Source: Fretibacterium fastidiosum (lineage in GTDB: Bacteria > Synergistota > Synergistia > Synergistales > Aminobacteriaceae). Taken from it: DNA of 64,000 bases. The translations under genes and the position numbers were made by a program. The stretch lies in assembly GCF_964642095.1 (NCBI RefSeq), contig NZ_OZ209244.1:1426001-1490000 (forward strand), in the 5' to 3' direction. Shown here one piece after another: positions 1 through 8,539 of this stretch. The stretch's first letter is position 1. Each line of letters starts with the position of its first letter. Under the pieces are notes generated by a model. It was not told the DNA's origin. It searched no databases and was given only the letters and a program-made list of their open reading frames with translations.

Positions 1-495
1 CTTCGGCTTGCTGAAAAAGGACAACCGCTCCTCAAGACGAAGCTCATTCTTGCTCTTGCTCAGACTCGTCAGCAAGGCAACCGCCGTGGTGAACAGAACC
101 GAGTAGCCCCGCTCTATCGACGCTCTGCCCAGAGCTATAGCCAGATGCGTTTTACCCACTCCGGGCGGTCCCAGAAAAAGCAAACTGTCCCCATTCGCCA
201 CCCACCGACAGTGACTCAGCTCCTCAAGCTGACGACGGTCCGCTGAACTCGATCCCCAATCGAAACCATCAAGCGTCCTCACACACGGGAAGTGGGCGAT
301 CCTCAGCCCCATCTGGATTCGACGGATGTCCTTATGCCGCGCCTCCTCGCAGCAAAGACGGTACAAAACCTCGCGGTAGCTCAGCCCCTCCTTGGACGCT
401 GCGTCCAACAAAGTATCCAGATTCTCTCGAATGCCAGTCAGCTTCAGACGACCCAGCAGACTCATGAAATGCTCCTCGTCAATAACCTTGCTCAT
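1..495 (-). CDS. istB: IS21-family helper ATPase IstB, partial (cut by window edge)
   Basis: This is the AAA+ ATPase that partners the IstA transposase of IS21-type elements and helps it capture target DNA. Read on the minus strand from ATG at 495, it gives 165 codons open to the window edge. It starts MSKVIDEEHFMSLLGRLKLT, and a Walker A motif GPPGVGKTHLA lies near residues 110-120, where IstB has it. Full-length IstB is about 250 residues, so the C-terminal third lies outside the window. Its ATG overlaps the istA stop (ATGA), the usual translationally coupled arrangement in IS21. Confidence 0.9.
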   Translation of the reverse strand, partial: MSKVIDEEHFMSLLGRLKLTGIRENLDTLLDAASKEGLSYREVLYRLCCEEARHKDIRRIQMGLRIAHFPCVRTLDGFDWGSSSADRRQLEELSHCRWVANGDSLLFLGPPGVGKTHLAIALGRASIERGYSVLFTTAVALLTSLSKSKNELRLEERLSFFSKPK

Positions 496-1799
496 GACGC
501 CTGCACTGCTTCTTCGTACTCACTCAGCGGACGGCTCAAGGAATCTGTCGTGACCACGCGCAAAGAGGAGCTTTCCCCCTCCCCACCACAATACATAATT
601 CCTCTAAGGTGCTCCTTGTCCGTGCTCTTCTGGTGCGTGCCGGGCTGCAGGACATGCCGCGCCAACTCCGTACCGTCAGACTGGTAAATCACGACCTCCG
701 CTTCTGTAACCTGCACCTGGACACGTTTGCCGATGGCCGACCACGGCACACTGTAACGGTTCGTGTCCACAACCACATGGGCGTCCGAGGGCACCTTCCT
801 CACATACTCCCGGACCTGGACAAACGGGGCTCTGCCATGAGCGGGCCGGAGCGCTGCTCTCTCCGTCGACTCAAAACGGCACAACGGCGTGTCCGAGGCA
901 TCTGTCAACACCCGCCCGTCCGACTCCGTACGAAGCCAGTTCGCAATATGCCGTTCCATATCCGACCAGCTTGAGAACTCCCGACCCGCGATGCAGTTCC
1001 GCTTCACGTAACGGACCCCGTTCTCCACCTTTCCCTTCGTGCGGGCCCGGAAGGGCGCGCAAGCCCGTGGGGTGAAGCCCCAATAATCTGCAAACGCTTT
1101 GAACTTCTCGTTCAGCAAAAGCTCTCGTGTCCTGGGGTTGTGCTCTGTGACCAAAGCCCGGGGATTGTCCGTCAAAACCTCCGCAGGAACTCCTCCAAAA
1201 TACGCAAAGGAATCCTCCATCCCCTGAAACCAAGCCTGTTGGTTCTCATGCTCGAAGGCTTTAACGTAGAGACGACGGGAGTACCCAAGCTTCGAGACAA
1301 AAAAGTACACCTTGACCTCAGTCCCCCCTATCAGGACTCTCTTCTCTCCAAAGTCTATCTGCATTTGATGGCCTGGGGGCGTCTCAAAGCGAACGGTTGC
1401 TAAAGCCTCCCGGCCTAAAACCTCACGATGCGCCTGCACTGCACGCTCTACCGTACGCAGCGAAACGGCTATCCCCTTCTCCGACTCCAACTCCTGCCGG
1501 ATAACGTCGGCATTACCGCCGTGCTGAAAAAATTTCTCGTGGAGCCAGTCCTCGTGACCCCGAAGGGCTCCCTGAAAAACACGCTTGTCCGTAAGGTTGT
1601 ACTTCACAACTCCGCCGTTGCGGAGGTATTTACGAACCGTAACCCGGCTCATGGAGAACTCCCTCGATAATTTGTGGATGCTCCATCCCTGAGAATGAAG
1701 CCGCAGCATGGCTGAAACTTCGTCCTGATGTTTGATAGCTCCCTCACCTGCCAACTGTAGGGTTGTTCCACTCAACAGTTTGGCAGAACGCTGAACCAT
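492..1799 (-). CDS. istA: IS21-family transposase IstA
   Basis: This is the DDE transposase of an IS21-type insertion sequence. An N-terminal helix-turn-helix covers about residues 25-65 (LSREFSMSRVTVRKYL). The catalytic triad is visible as D in QMQIDFGEKRV, D in LTDNPRALV and E in KGKVENGVRYVKRN. I chose ATG at 1799 (435 aa); the frame stays open upstream to 1904, but that stretch is the terminal repeat region of the element and its translation does not look like protein. The frame is intact and istB follows at once, so this copy could be active if its left part, outside the window, is also intact. Confidence 0.92.
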   Translation of the reverse strand: MVQRSAKLLSGTTLQLAGEGAIKHQDEVSAMLRLHSQGWSIHKLSREFSMSRVTVRKYLRNGGVVKYNLTDKRVFQGALRGHEDWLHEKFFQHGGNADVIRQELESEKGIAVSLRTVERAVQAHREVLGREALATVRFETPPGHQMQIDFGEKRVLIGGTEVKVYFFVSKLGYSRRLYVKAFEHENQQAWFQGMEDSFAYFGGVPAEVLTDNPRALVTEHNPRTRELLLNEKFKAFADYWGFTPRACAPFRARTKGKVENGVRYVKRNCIAGREFSSWSDMERHIANWLRTESDGRVLTDASDTPLCRFESTERAALRPAHGRAPFVQVREYVRKVPSDAHVVVDTNRYSVPWSAIGKRVQVQVTEAEVVIYQSDGTELARHVLQPGTHQKSTDKEHLRGIMYCGGEGESSSLRVVTTDSLSRPLSEYEEAVQAS

Positions 1800-1835
1800 A
1801 CAAAACCCCTCCCCCTCATCTTTCCTCTGAGGGTG

Positions 1836-1884
1836 GGTCAGTTTCCTCTGTCGCCTATGGGTCAGTTTATACTGTCGCCTGACA
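1836..1884 (-). repeat. IS21 terminal region with two 21-bp direct repeats
   Basis: Two near-identical 21-mers about 23 bp apart sit at the outer end of the IS21 element. They are interpreted as transposase-binding repeats. The extreme end is TGTCAGG or, two bases out, TGTGTCAGG; the exact terminus is uncertain. Confidence 0.7.
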
Positions 1885-1904
1885 CAGGGCTCACGGCGGA
1901 CCAT

Positions 1905-2058
1905 TAGCCTGTAGGCAGGAGCAATCCTGATCCACGAATAACAGAGTGGCCAATGCCGGAACTTGCAAGTCGGGGCTTTTCCAGGGTGCCGTCAGGAATG
2001 AAATAACGTGCCGCTTGTTAAGTTCTTTTTCCCTCTTTCCCTCTTGACTTCGGGCACT
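1905..2058. other. Noncoding gap between IS21 end and orf151
   Basis: No convincing gene is seen in this 150-base stretch. It is the former downstream flank of the minus-strand conjugative-element genes, now interrupted by the IS21 insertion. A short minus-strand open stretch runs through it but carries no recognisable motif. Confidence 0.4.
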
Positions 2059-2514
2059 TCATAACAGTTTGTGGCTCTGAATACCGAGTTTCTCAAGCGT
2101 CTGCTCGTTCTCCTCAGCGTAATACTGTGTCAGCCAGTGCATTTCCTTCCTCTGCTCTGCCTGAAGTTCCTCAAAGACAGTTCGTGCCTCGCGTACACGG
2201 GCTTTCAGCTCAATGTTAGCTGCGGCCGGGTCCTCCGGTAGAGGCGCATCTTTTCTGTCTTTGCAGTATTTTTCAACCCACATGTTCGCAGACTTCGAGC
2301 CACCAGCGGCTATCATCTGCAACTCCATCGAAGCATCATGAGCCTGCTTCGTCAGCATCTCATTCTCCGCGGCGAGCTCCTCCGGCGTCATCGAGGCAAT
2401 GGCCGGCGTGTTGATGGACGAGCCGCCGCTGCCTATCAGGGAATACACTCCGGCAGCTAAAATGCCCAGCACCAGGACAAAAACCGCTATATCCTTTCCG
2501 CGAAACTTCTGCAT
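2059..2514 (-). CDS. Hypothetical membrane-anchored protein next to topB
   Basis: This 151-residue protein of unknown function starts at ATG 2514, after GAGAGGAG. The frame extends upstream to 2670, but that part overlaps topB and is not protein-like. One transmembrane helix near residues 7-27 (IAVFVLVLGILAAGVYSLIG) is followed by a charged, probably coiled-coil domain rich in Glu, Lys and Ala. It lies 20 bases downstream of topB on the same strand. By position it may be an accessory protein of the conjugative element, perhaps part of the transfer machinery; this is inference only. Confidence 0.6.
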   Translation of the reverse strand: MQKFRGKDIAVFVLVLGILAAGVYSLIGSGGSSINTPAIASMTPEELAAENEMLTKQAHDASMELQMIAAGGSKSANMWVEKYCKDRKDAPLPEDPAAANIELKARVREARTVFEELQAEQRKEMHWLTQYYAEENEQTLEKLGIQSHKLL

Positions 2515-2534
2515 GAGTACGATCTCCTCTCTTG

Positions 2535-4577
2535 CTAATGCTGTTTTTTGAACACGGGTTTTCCGCCGTCGTCGTCCGCGGTCGCACGGCACGTCGGGTA
2601 GTTGCCGCAGCCCCAGAAGGGACCGTTCTTCCCGTTCCTCAAGACCATCTTTGCTCCACACTTTGGGCACTTCACGTCGCCTTTTCCGGCCTTGGGAGCC
2701 GTCTTCTTCGTGGCCTTTACAGGCTTCTTCTCCCCACTGCCCTGCACAGAAACGGAGCCCGCCTGGGCAATGCTCTCCCGAATCGTCGTCGCCATCTGCT
2801 CCATCATGTCCTCAATGGAGAGCGTCCCTTCCTTAATGGCACGAAACTTCGTCTCCCAGAGCGCGGTGAGGTCCGGCAGAGTTATCGCCTCCGGCAAAGC
2901 CTGAATCAGGCTGCGGGCAGCGGGAGTGGAGATCAGTTGCTTCTTCTGCTTTTGAAGCTGGCCGAACGTGATGAGGTCCTTCAGGATGCCCGCCTGCGTC
3001 GCCGCCGTCCCGATCCCGTCCGTTTCGCGGAGAATCTTCTTGACCTTCGGATCGGCGACAAACTTGTGGACCTCGTTCATCGCCCTGAGCAGGCTGGCCT
3101 CAGTAAACCGTGCCGGAGCCTTCGTCTGCTTCTCCTGGAGCTTCGTATCGCGACATTCTCCCTTCTCCCCTTCGCTCACGACCGGAAGGGCAGCCTGCTC
3201 TTCCTCTCGGTCCTCCTTGTCATCATTCTTTTCCGGCTCGTCGTTCCTCTCAACTGCCTTCCAGCCCTCCGCCAGCACCCGGCGGCCGGAAGCGACGAAC
3301 GTCTCTCCCTCCACCTCAGCAGTGATGCTGGTCTGCATATACTCATGGTCGGGCATGAAAAAGACGAGGTAGCGACGGGCGACAAGCTCAAAGATCAGGG
3401 GCTCGTCCCCCTCCAGCGGTTTCGACGCCCTGCAGGACGCGGAAGGGATGATTGCGTGGTGCTCCTCCACCTTCTTGCCGTTAAAGACGGGTGTCTTCCG
3501 GGCCGTGTTAAGCTCATCAGGGCGCTTCAGGGAGGACAGGGCATCGATCACCGCCAAGACCTTCTCCGCTTCGTCCTGGTGCCCCTCCGGCAGGTACTCG
3601 CAGTCGGAGCGCGGATACGTGAGGACCCCCTGCTCGTAGAGCTTCTGGCAGACCTCCAGGACACGGGAGGGGGACAGGTCGTGTTTCCTCGAAGCCGCCA
3701 TCTGGAGCTTCGGCAGCGAGTACCCCAGCGGCGGCTTAACGCTCTGCTTTTTGCTCTCGTACTTCGTTATAACAGCCGGCTTGCCCTTGAGCCGCGACGC
3801 CAGTTCCTCGCCTGTCGCCTTATCGACCAGGCGTCCTTCCTCATCAAGGCCGGTCTGCTCCTCCTTCGGCCTCCAGCCTGCCCAGAAGGCTCCTTCCTTA
3901 ACCTGTATTTGCGCCTGAAGGGTCCAATAAGGCTTGGGGACAAAGGACTCAATCTCAAGGTCACGGCGCACCACCAGCGCCGTGACGGGCGTCTTGACCC
4001 GACCTATCCGGAGCGGACCTCCATCGTAGCCGTTCTTCTCCGCGAGCTTGGTGTAGAGCCGCGTCATGTTCATGCCGTGCAGCCAGTCTGCCTGACTGCG
4101 CGCCCGTGCGGCGTCGCGGTCACCTCGGAAGTCTTCGTTGGGCTTGAGCTCGGCCAGGGCCTTTTTCACGGCATCCGGGTTCGTGTCGCTGATGAGGATG
4201 CGCTGCACGGGGCCTTTGTACTTGCAGTGCTCCAGAATCTCGTCGATGAGCAGTTGCCCTTCACGGTCGCAATCCCCCGCGTTGACGACAGAATCCGCCT
4301 TCTTGAGCAGGGTCTTGAGGTTGTCGAAGAGGTCCCTGCTCTCCTTCTTGACCAGCATCTTCCATTCCTCCGGAATGATGGGCAGGTCAGCCAGGTTCCA
4401 GCGCTTGTACTTCTCGTCGTATTGCTCTGGCATCGCCTGTTCCAGGAGATGACCTGCAGCCCATGCCACGACGTCGTTTCCGGCCTCAATGTAGAGCCTT
4501 GAGGCCCTCTGCGGTTGAGGCAGCACGGCGGCGATCGCACGGGCCAGGCTCGGTTTCTCCGCTATGAAAAGACGCAT
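2535..4577 (-). CDS. topB: DNA topoisomerase III
   Basis: This type IA topoisomerase cuts and rejoins one DNA strand. The N-terminal Toprim domain begins MRLFIAEKPSLARAIA and contains the acidic motif GDCDREGQLL. The active-site tyrosine is Y321 in GVLTYPRSDCEYLP. A C-terminal zinc ribbon (CPKCGAKMVLRNGKNGPFWG, then CGNYPTC) covers about residues 640-670. At 680 residues it is the normal TopB length. I start it at ATG 4577; a TTG one codon earlier is possible. Standalone TopB genes beside KfrB- and TrbI-like genes are typical of plasmids and integrative conjugative elements, so this is probably the element copy rather than the housekeeping enzyme. Confidence 0.95.
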   Translation of the reverse strand: MRLFIAEKPSLARAIAAVLPQPQRASRLYIEAGNDVVAWAAGHLLEQAMPEQYDEKYKRWNLADLPIIPEEWKMLVKKESRDLFDNLKTLLKKADSVVNAGDCDREGQLLIDEILEHCKYKGPVQRILISDTNPDAVKKALAELKPNEDFRGDRDAARARSQADWLHGMNMTRLYTKLAEKNGYDGGPLRIGRVKTPVTALVVRRDLEIESFVPKPYWTLQAQIQVKEGAFWAGWRPKEEQTGLDEEGRLVDKATGEELASRLKGKPAVITKYESKKQSVKPPLGYSLPKLQMAASRKHDLSPSRVLEVCQKLYEQGVLTYPRSDCEYLPEGHQDEAEKVLAVIDALSSLKRPDELNTARKTPVFNGKKVEEHHAIIPSASCRASKPLEGDEPLIFELVARRYLVFFMPDHEYMQTSITAEVEGETFVASGRRVLAEGWKAVERNDEPEKNDDKEDREEEQAALPVVSEGEKGECRDTKLQEKQTKAPARFTEASLLRAMNEVHKFVADPKVKKILRETDGIGTAATQAGILKDLITFGQLQKQKKQLISTPAARSLIQALPEAITLPDLTALWETKFRAIKEGTLSIEDMMEQMATTIRESIAQAGSVSVQGSGEKKPVKATKKTAPKAGKGDVKCPKCGAKMVLRNGKNGPFWGCGNYPTCRATADDDGGKPVFKKQH

Positions 4578-4594
4578 CAATATCTCCCCTGTCT

Positions 4595-5422
4595 CTATCG
4601 GTGCAGCGACCTGGACTGCTTCTGTACAATGGGGTCCAGCTTTGCCTTAGCACCGTCCTTGGAGTAGGTGATCTTCAGGTCCTGCCCCTGTTCCGGCACT
4701 GTTTCCAGCTTCTCAAGCCTGTGAACGGTGAAGAGCCTGGAGGCGGTTTGCTGGATACACCTGCCGTGTGCTGCGTCTGTGTGAATGATCTTGCCGGTGA
4801 ACCACTGGCCTTTGGTGTAGGGATGGAGGTTTATCGTTGGCTCCTGGACGCCGGTGTCCTCCGTGATCATACCGGCAAGCTCGCTGGACACGGCTTCGGG
4901 CATCAATGCCTCGCGTTGGCGTTCTCGGCAGATGAGGATGACGGCACGAAGGTTCTCCTGCCGTGCCGCAAAAAAGTCCTTCTCCTCTGGCTCGCTGAAG
5001 CCGTTTTTCGCACTGCCGAGGTACTTGATCTGCCGGTTGCAGTTGGTCTCAAAGGGCTCGCCTTTAGGCAGGTTATCCGGGTTTACGCCTAGAACTTTAA
5101 GGCGCTCGAAGTGGGCCTGATATCCCTTTACGTCCAAGATGTCGTCCAGAGAACCGCGAATGGCCATATTCTCGACGATCTGCTTGTCGTACCGTGCCTC
5201 ATCGTCCGGCGTGTTTGCGTAGAGCGCCTTTTCGAGGTTGATGCAGAGCTGTTCGGCATCCAACATATCGGAGACGTTGCCGAAACCGGCAACGTCTCGC
5301 AATGTGGTGGTGGTGTTCTGAAGCGCGGCAATGGTGAACTTCTTGCGAGGAGTGCGATCCAGTCGCTCTTTTGCCTCTGAAAAATTCGATATGGCCTGAT
5401 ACAGCTTGTTAAGCTCACCCAT
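4595..5422 (-). CDS. KfrB-domain protein of a conjugative element
   Basis: This 275-residue protein has no membrane segment. Its C-terminal 60 residues (WFTGKIIHTDAAHGRCIQQT, then RLFTVHRLEKL, then DLKITYSKDG) follow the pattern of KfrB-type domains found repeatedly in plasmid and ICE proteins. The N-terminal part is alpha-helical with no motif I can name. The stop is 15 bases upstream of topB, and the start overlaps the preceding small gene by 8 bases, so the three genes form an operon. The exact role is unknown; plasmid maintenance or DNA handling during transfer is the family association. Confidence 0.6.
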   Translation of the reverse strand: MGELNKLYQAISNFSEAKERLDRTPRKKFTIAALQNTTTTLRDVAGFGNVSDMLDAEQLCINLEKALYANTPDDEARYDKQIVENMAIRGSLDDILDVKGYQAHFERLKVLGVNPDNLPKGEPFETNCNRQIKYLGSAKNGFSEPEEKDFFAARQENLRAVILICRERQREALMPEAVSSELAGMITEDTGVQEPTINLHPYTKGQWFTGKIIHTDAAHGRCIQQTASRLFTVHRLEKLETVPEQGQDLKITYSKDGAKAKLDPIVQKQSRSLHR

Positions 5423-5663
5423 TCAACCACCCCTCACCGAACAGCTTCACAGCGTCATTGAGGTTAAACCCCAAATCCTTTAGTTTTTGTATGCCCCCCA
5501 CTTTCTTCATTCCATCTGCCAAAATAGGATTCATAGGTATGGTATTTCTCAAGCAATTAGCAGCTTCCTTCTCCCCACGCTCATCCAGAGCATCCGCTTC
5601 ATCCATGATCTTGTCCTTGTCCTCATCCGACATCGTGGACACGAAATCCTTCGGCAACAACAT
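5415..5663 (-). CDS. Small hypothetical protein of the conjugative-element operon
   Basis: This is an 82-residue acidic, helical protein that I do not recognise. ATG 5663 is preceded by GGAGG at a 9-base spacing, which favours it over an in-frame start at 5684. The 3' end overlaps the KfrB-domain gene by 8 bases, indicating translational coupling. It sits between the trbI stub and the KfrB gene, so it belongs to the same transfer-element operon. Confidence 0.55.
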   Translation of the reverse strand: MLLPKDFVSTMSDEDKDKIMDEADALDERGEKEAANCLRNTIPMNPILADGMKKVGGIQKLKDLGFNLNDAVKLFGEGWLNG

Positions 5664-5705
5664 TTGTGCATTCCTCCGTTTCAAAGGGCTACTCTCAGTA
5701 CTATT

Positions 5706-6050
5706 CTACCGCCACGCTGCTGGGAAAAGGATATCCCTCTGAACAAAGATCATAAAGCGGTAGCCTGGCTTTATCTTAATGGTCGGCTGCCGGTTGACCT
5801 CCCGCTGAATGATCTGAGACATAGCCTCTGCAACGGCACTGGCCGCGTTCTCCGCCAGGATGGAGCGCGGGTCTTCCTTGTCGCGGTCACCATTGCTCGT
5901 AGGGGCGGCAATCTCAACACCGGCTCCCAAGAGCGACACCAACAACGCCGACGAAATAATGCTGCCCCAGTGCCGGTTCACTACACCTTTGAACCCGGAG
6001 TAGCCCGACTGGTCCGCACCGCCCAGGTTGTCCAGGACCAGCGTGGAACC
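5706..6050 (-). pseudogene. 3' stub of trbI/virB10 (conjugal transfer pore protein)
   Basis: TrbI/VirB10 spans the envelope in type IV secretion. Only its last ~115 residues remain here. LDNLGGADQSGYSGFKGVVN is the conserved start of the C-terminal beta-barrel region. It is followed by a hydrophobic helix (SALLVSLLGAGVEIAAP) and the terminal motif PTIKIKPGYRFMIFVQRDI. The gene breaks off at 6050, exactly where an IS200/IS605 right end begins, so insertion of that element, followed by loss of what lay upstream, removed the 5' part. Normal length is about 400 residues. The stub is not expected to function. Confidence 0.8.
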
Positions 6051-6250
6051 GTGACAGCTCCCCACGGCTAAAGCCTGGGGCTTCCTGCTTCGCAGACCAC
6101 AGCCTTTCGCAGTTGAAAGGTCTTACACAATCTCCACAGGCGTAGGAGTTCTGCAACTCCGGTTTGGGCGCGTCCCGCCCTACCAGCTCAAATTTTATAC
6201 TGCCGACAGGAGGCGACAGCCCTCTAATCAGAATATTTCCCCAACCCGCG
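6051..6250 (-). mobile_element. IS200/IS605-type relic: tnpB 3' end with right-end hairpin (omega-RNA region)
   Basis: The minus-strand frame reads NSYACGDCVRPFNCERLWSA then KQEAPGFSRG, the typical variable tail of IS605-group TnpB proteins. It runs into an AAGCCCCAGGCTTTAGCCG/TGGGGAGC hairpin ending GAGCTGTCAC at 6051. That sequence is the classic right end, which doubles as the 3' part of the TnpB guide RNA. No upstream tnpB body or left end remains. The flanking base on the other side is trbI sequence. Confidence 0.65.
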
Positions 6251-6348
6251 GGCAAAAAAATAGCACCTTGCAGGGACTGTTTGCAAAAACAGTGTTAAGC
6301 TTAAGTCACCAAACAATAAGCCATCACCTGCGAGGTGCGAAGACCATT

Positions 6349-7836
6349 ATGCCATACAGACGACCAAAAATCGAGGTTAAGACGACGGACAAGATGCAGG
6401 ACATCACCCCTTTTGCCGGCCTTTTCCCCGTTATCGAACTTTGGAATCGGCTCCATCTTGACGAAGTCATCGATACTTTCATAGGAATCAGGAAGGACAA
6501 AGGGTACCGGGACTCCGAGCAGCTTCTGTCGATGGTCCTGCTGAACCTCAGCGGCGGCAGAGCCGTGGAACACCTGAAGTTTTTGAAGGAGCAGGCGGGG
6601 CTGAAGAAACTCCCCCTGCCGTTTCCATCTCCGACGTCGGCCCGGGACTACGCCAGCTGTTTTCACAACGAATCGGAGGACTGGGAGCGGGGCCATGGCC
6701 GTTCCTTTGTCCCGGCATCGAATGAGGCGCTGAGGGGATTTGAGGAGGTGCACCGCCATCTTCTGAGGTGCGCGTTCGAGGCGTCTGCGCAGGAGGAGTT
6801 GACGCTGGACCAGGACGCGACGTTCATCGAGACGGAGACGAGCGGGGCGTTGTACAACTACCAGGGGAAACGGAGTTATGAGGCGTTGAACGTGTACTGT
6901 CCGGAGTACGACCTGCCTGTGGCGACGGAATACCGGGACGGGAATGTGAAGCCTGGGCACGGACAGCTGGAGCAGCTGCAGGGGGTACTGGCGCATCTTC
7001 CTGCGGGAGTGAGGAAGGTGAGGTACCGTTCGGACAGTGCGGGTTACCAGACGCGTCTTTTGCGCTATCTGGCAGAGGGTCAGGATGCGCGTTTCGGGGT
7101 GATCGAGTTTGCGATCTCGTGTCCTGTATACAGGGATTTCAGGGAGGCGGTGGAGGCAGTTTGTGAGAAGGATTGGCGCCCTTTGGGCAACGGCCAGGAA
7201 TGGGCGGAGGTCGTCTATGCGCCACAGTCTTTGAGTCTCGACAAGAAAGGTCCGACGTACCGTTTTCTTGCCATTCGCGAGGCATTCGAGTTGGAGGGAT
7301 CGGGAAAGAAGCTTCGACTGTCTCAGGAGCTGCAGGACTCACGGCAGCTGTTCATACCGGAGCTGATCGACGATCTGGAGTCTGAGAACGCCAAGGTGAA
7401 GAAGCTGCATCTGACGGAGCTTAGCGGCCACGTATACAAGGTGTTTGGTATCGTGACGAACCTGTTGGATTGGGAGGGAGGAGCGGTAATCCGGTGGTAT
7501 CGTGAGCGGTGCGGCAAGTCAGAGGAAGTGCACCGTATCCTGAAGGAGGACCTGGGCGGCGGGCACGTCATCTCGCACCGATTTGGGTCGAACGCGTTCT
7601 GGTGGAATGTGTCGGTGCTGTCTCTGTCGCTGCACAGTTTGTTAAAGCGTCTGCTTCTGCCTGAAGCGTTGAGGAGTTACCGTCCCAGGACGCTGCGATT
7701 TTTGTTTTACACGAGCATAGGGCGTATGGTGCGCCATGCGCGCCGCATGGTGCTGCAGGTGAAAGGGGGAGTTGTGGGGAGTTGGTTTCTGGGAGCGTAC
7801 CGGAAGCTTGAGAAATTGGCTATCTCGCTGGAATGA
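6349..7836 (+). CDS. IS1380/IS4-type DDE transposase
   Basis: This 495-residue transposase looks intact. I start it at ATG 6349 (MPYRRPKIEVKTTDKMQDI); the frame is open a further 27 codons upstream with no protein-like character. The catalytic residues appear as D in LTLDQDATFIET, D in RYRSDSAGYQTR and the YREK-type E in WYRERCGKSEEVHRILK. The first-D context and overall length fit the IS1380 group. It lies directly behind the tnpB relic. I could not define terminal inverted repeats with confidence on either side. Confidence 0.85.
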   Translation: MPYRRPKIEVKTTDKMQDITPFAGLFPVIELWNRLHLDEVIDTFIGIRKDKGYRDSEQLLSMVLLNLSGGRAVEHLKFLKEQAGLKKLPLPFPSPTSARDYASCFHNESEDWERGHGRSFVPASNEALRGFEEVHRHLLRCAFEASAQEELTLDQDATFIETETSGALYNYQGKRSYEALNVYCPEYDLPVATEYRDGNVKPGHGQLEQLQGVLAHLPAGVRKVRYRSDSAGYQTRLLRYLAEGQDARFGVIEFAISCPVYRDFREAVEAVCEKDWRPLGNGQEWAEVVYAPQSLSLDKKGPTYRFLAIREAFELEGSGKKLRLSQELQDSRQLFIPELIDDLESENAKVKKLHLTELSGHVYKVFGIVTNLLDWEGGAVIRWYRERCGKSEEVHRILKEDLGGGHVISHRFGSNAFWWNVSVLSLSLHSLLKRLLLPEALRSYRPRTLRFLFYTSIGRMVRHARRMVLQVKGGVVGSWFLGAYRKLEKLAISLE

Positions 7837-8539
7837 GCGGGAGAACGCCGGGCCAATAGGCGAGAGGGGGTGTGGGTGCGAGCTCACGCTGACGGGGTTA
7901 TTGTGAGAACGGGAAGATATTTCCGTATTTGAAGGCAGCGGAGGGGTGAACAGCCCATTTTTTAAAACTTTTCCTCTGCCTGGCCCTTTACTTTGCCCGC
8001 GCTTTGCGTTCCCGTGGATTGGGGTTCCCCTTCCGGGCTTGACAGGCACTGCGAGAATGTCTATACTAACAGCAATTAGTTTTAAGTAACTTATGTGTTG
8101 TTTGTCGATGCTTTTTGAGAACGATCGAACGGGATACGACGATCGTCCAATTTCGGGAGGTAACATTTTTAGTGTTTAGCAGAGGCGGTGTTTGCTCATT
8201 TTCTTCCGCATCTGACGGAGGGAAGATTAGATGCCAGCTTAACCTGTGCAACGAGGGCTTGAGCTCTGATAAAGCCTTTTATAATCCGCAGTGAAAGGTT
8301 CGGTAACCGGCCTGACAGGGCGAGAAGAGCTTGTTGCAGGGCTGGGAATTGTTGTGGGCTGTTAAGAGACAAAAGGCTGTTTGTCGTCTTTTTAGATAAA
8401 CCAGTTGAGCACAAGCGGCAAAGATTTTTATTGATTCTATCATTTTAACGCATTAATGCGAGGGTTTTCTGTGCGCTTGAAATAATATCGAGGAAACAAT
8501 GTCGTGCAACGGTGGCACGTTACGACAGTGCAACGAGAA
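7837..8539. other. Gene-free stretch with decayed mobile-element sequence
   Basis: I see no real gene in these 700 bases. The part at about 8190-8290 is clearly related to 54325-54410: both contain CAGGTTAA, a GGGCTTGA block and a CCG-C--ACGGA block in the same order and orientation. It is therefore a dispersed relic, perhaps the 3' end of a lost transposase gene read on the minus strand. Confidence 0.5.
8190..8295. repeat. Decayed dispersed repeat, copy 1 (partner at 54325-54410)
   Basis: About 90 bases align by eye to 54325-54410, with shared blocks around CTTAACCTGTGC / GTTAACCTGTGC and GAGGGCTTGAGC / GACGGGCTTGATC. Both copies lie in debris zones near mobile or broken genes. Confidence 0.5.

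Larger units (their letters stand above)
1..1884 (-). mobile_element. IS21-family insertion sequence, partial
   Basis: The element contains istA and istB. Its terminus appears to lie near 1884, where the minus strand begins TGTCAGGCGACAGTATAAAC. Two 21-base direct repeats sharing GGTCAGTTT--ACTGTCGCCT / GGTCAGTTTCCTCTGTCGCCT lie at about 1859-1880 and 1836-1856, a 23-base pitch. Such multiple subterminal repeats are a hallmark of IS21 and bind the transposase. The other end is outside the window, so target-site duplications cannot be checked. Confidence 0.8.

Noticed and set aside
1800..1904. N-terminal extension of IstA
   Set aside because: The extra open codons coincide with the IS21 terminal direct repeats; the conserved protein starts at ATG 1799.
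6355..6996. Minus-strand open frame opposite the transposase gene
   Set aside because: The plus-strand transposase has intact DDE motifs; the antisense product is Arg/Leu/Gln-rich without features.
7837..8539. Inverted repeats of the IS1380-type element
   Set aside because: I compared the flanks at 6250-6349 and 7837-7990 and found no convincing matching ends, so element borders are not claimed.
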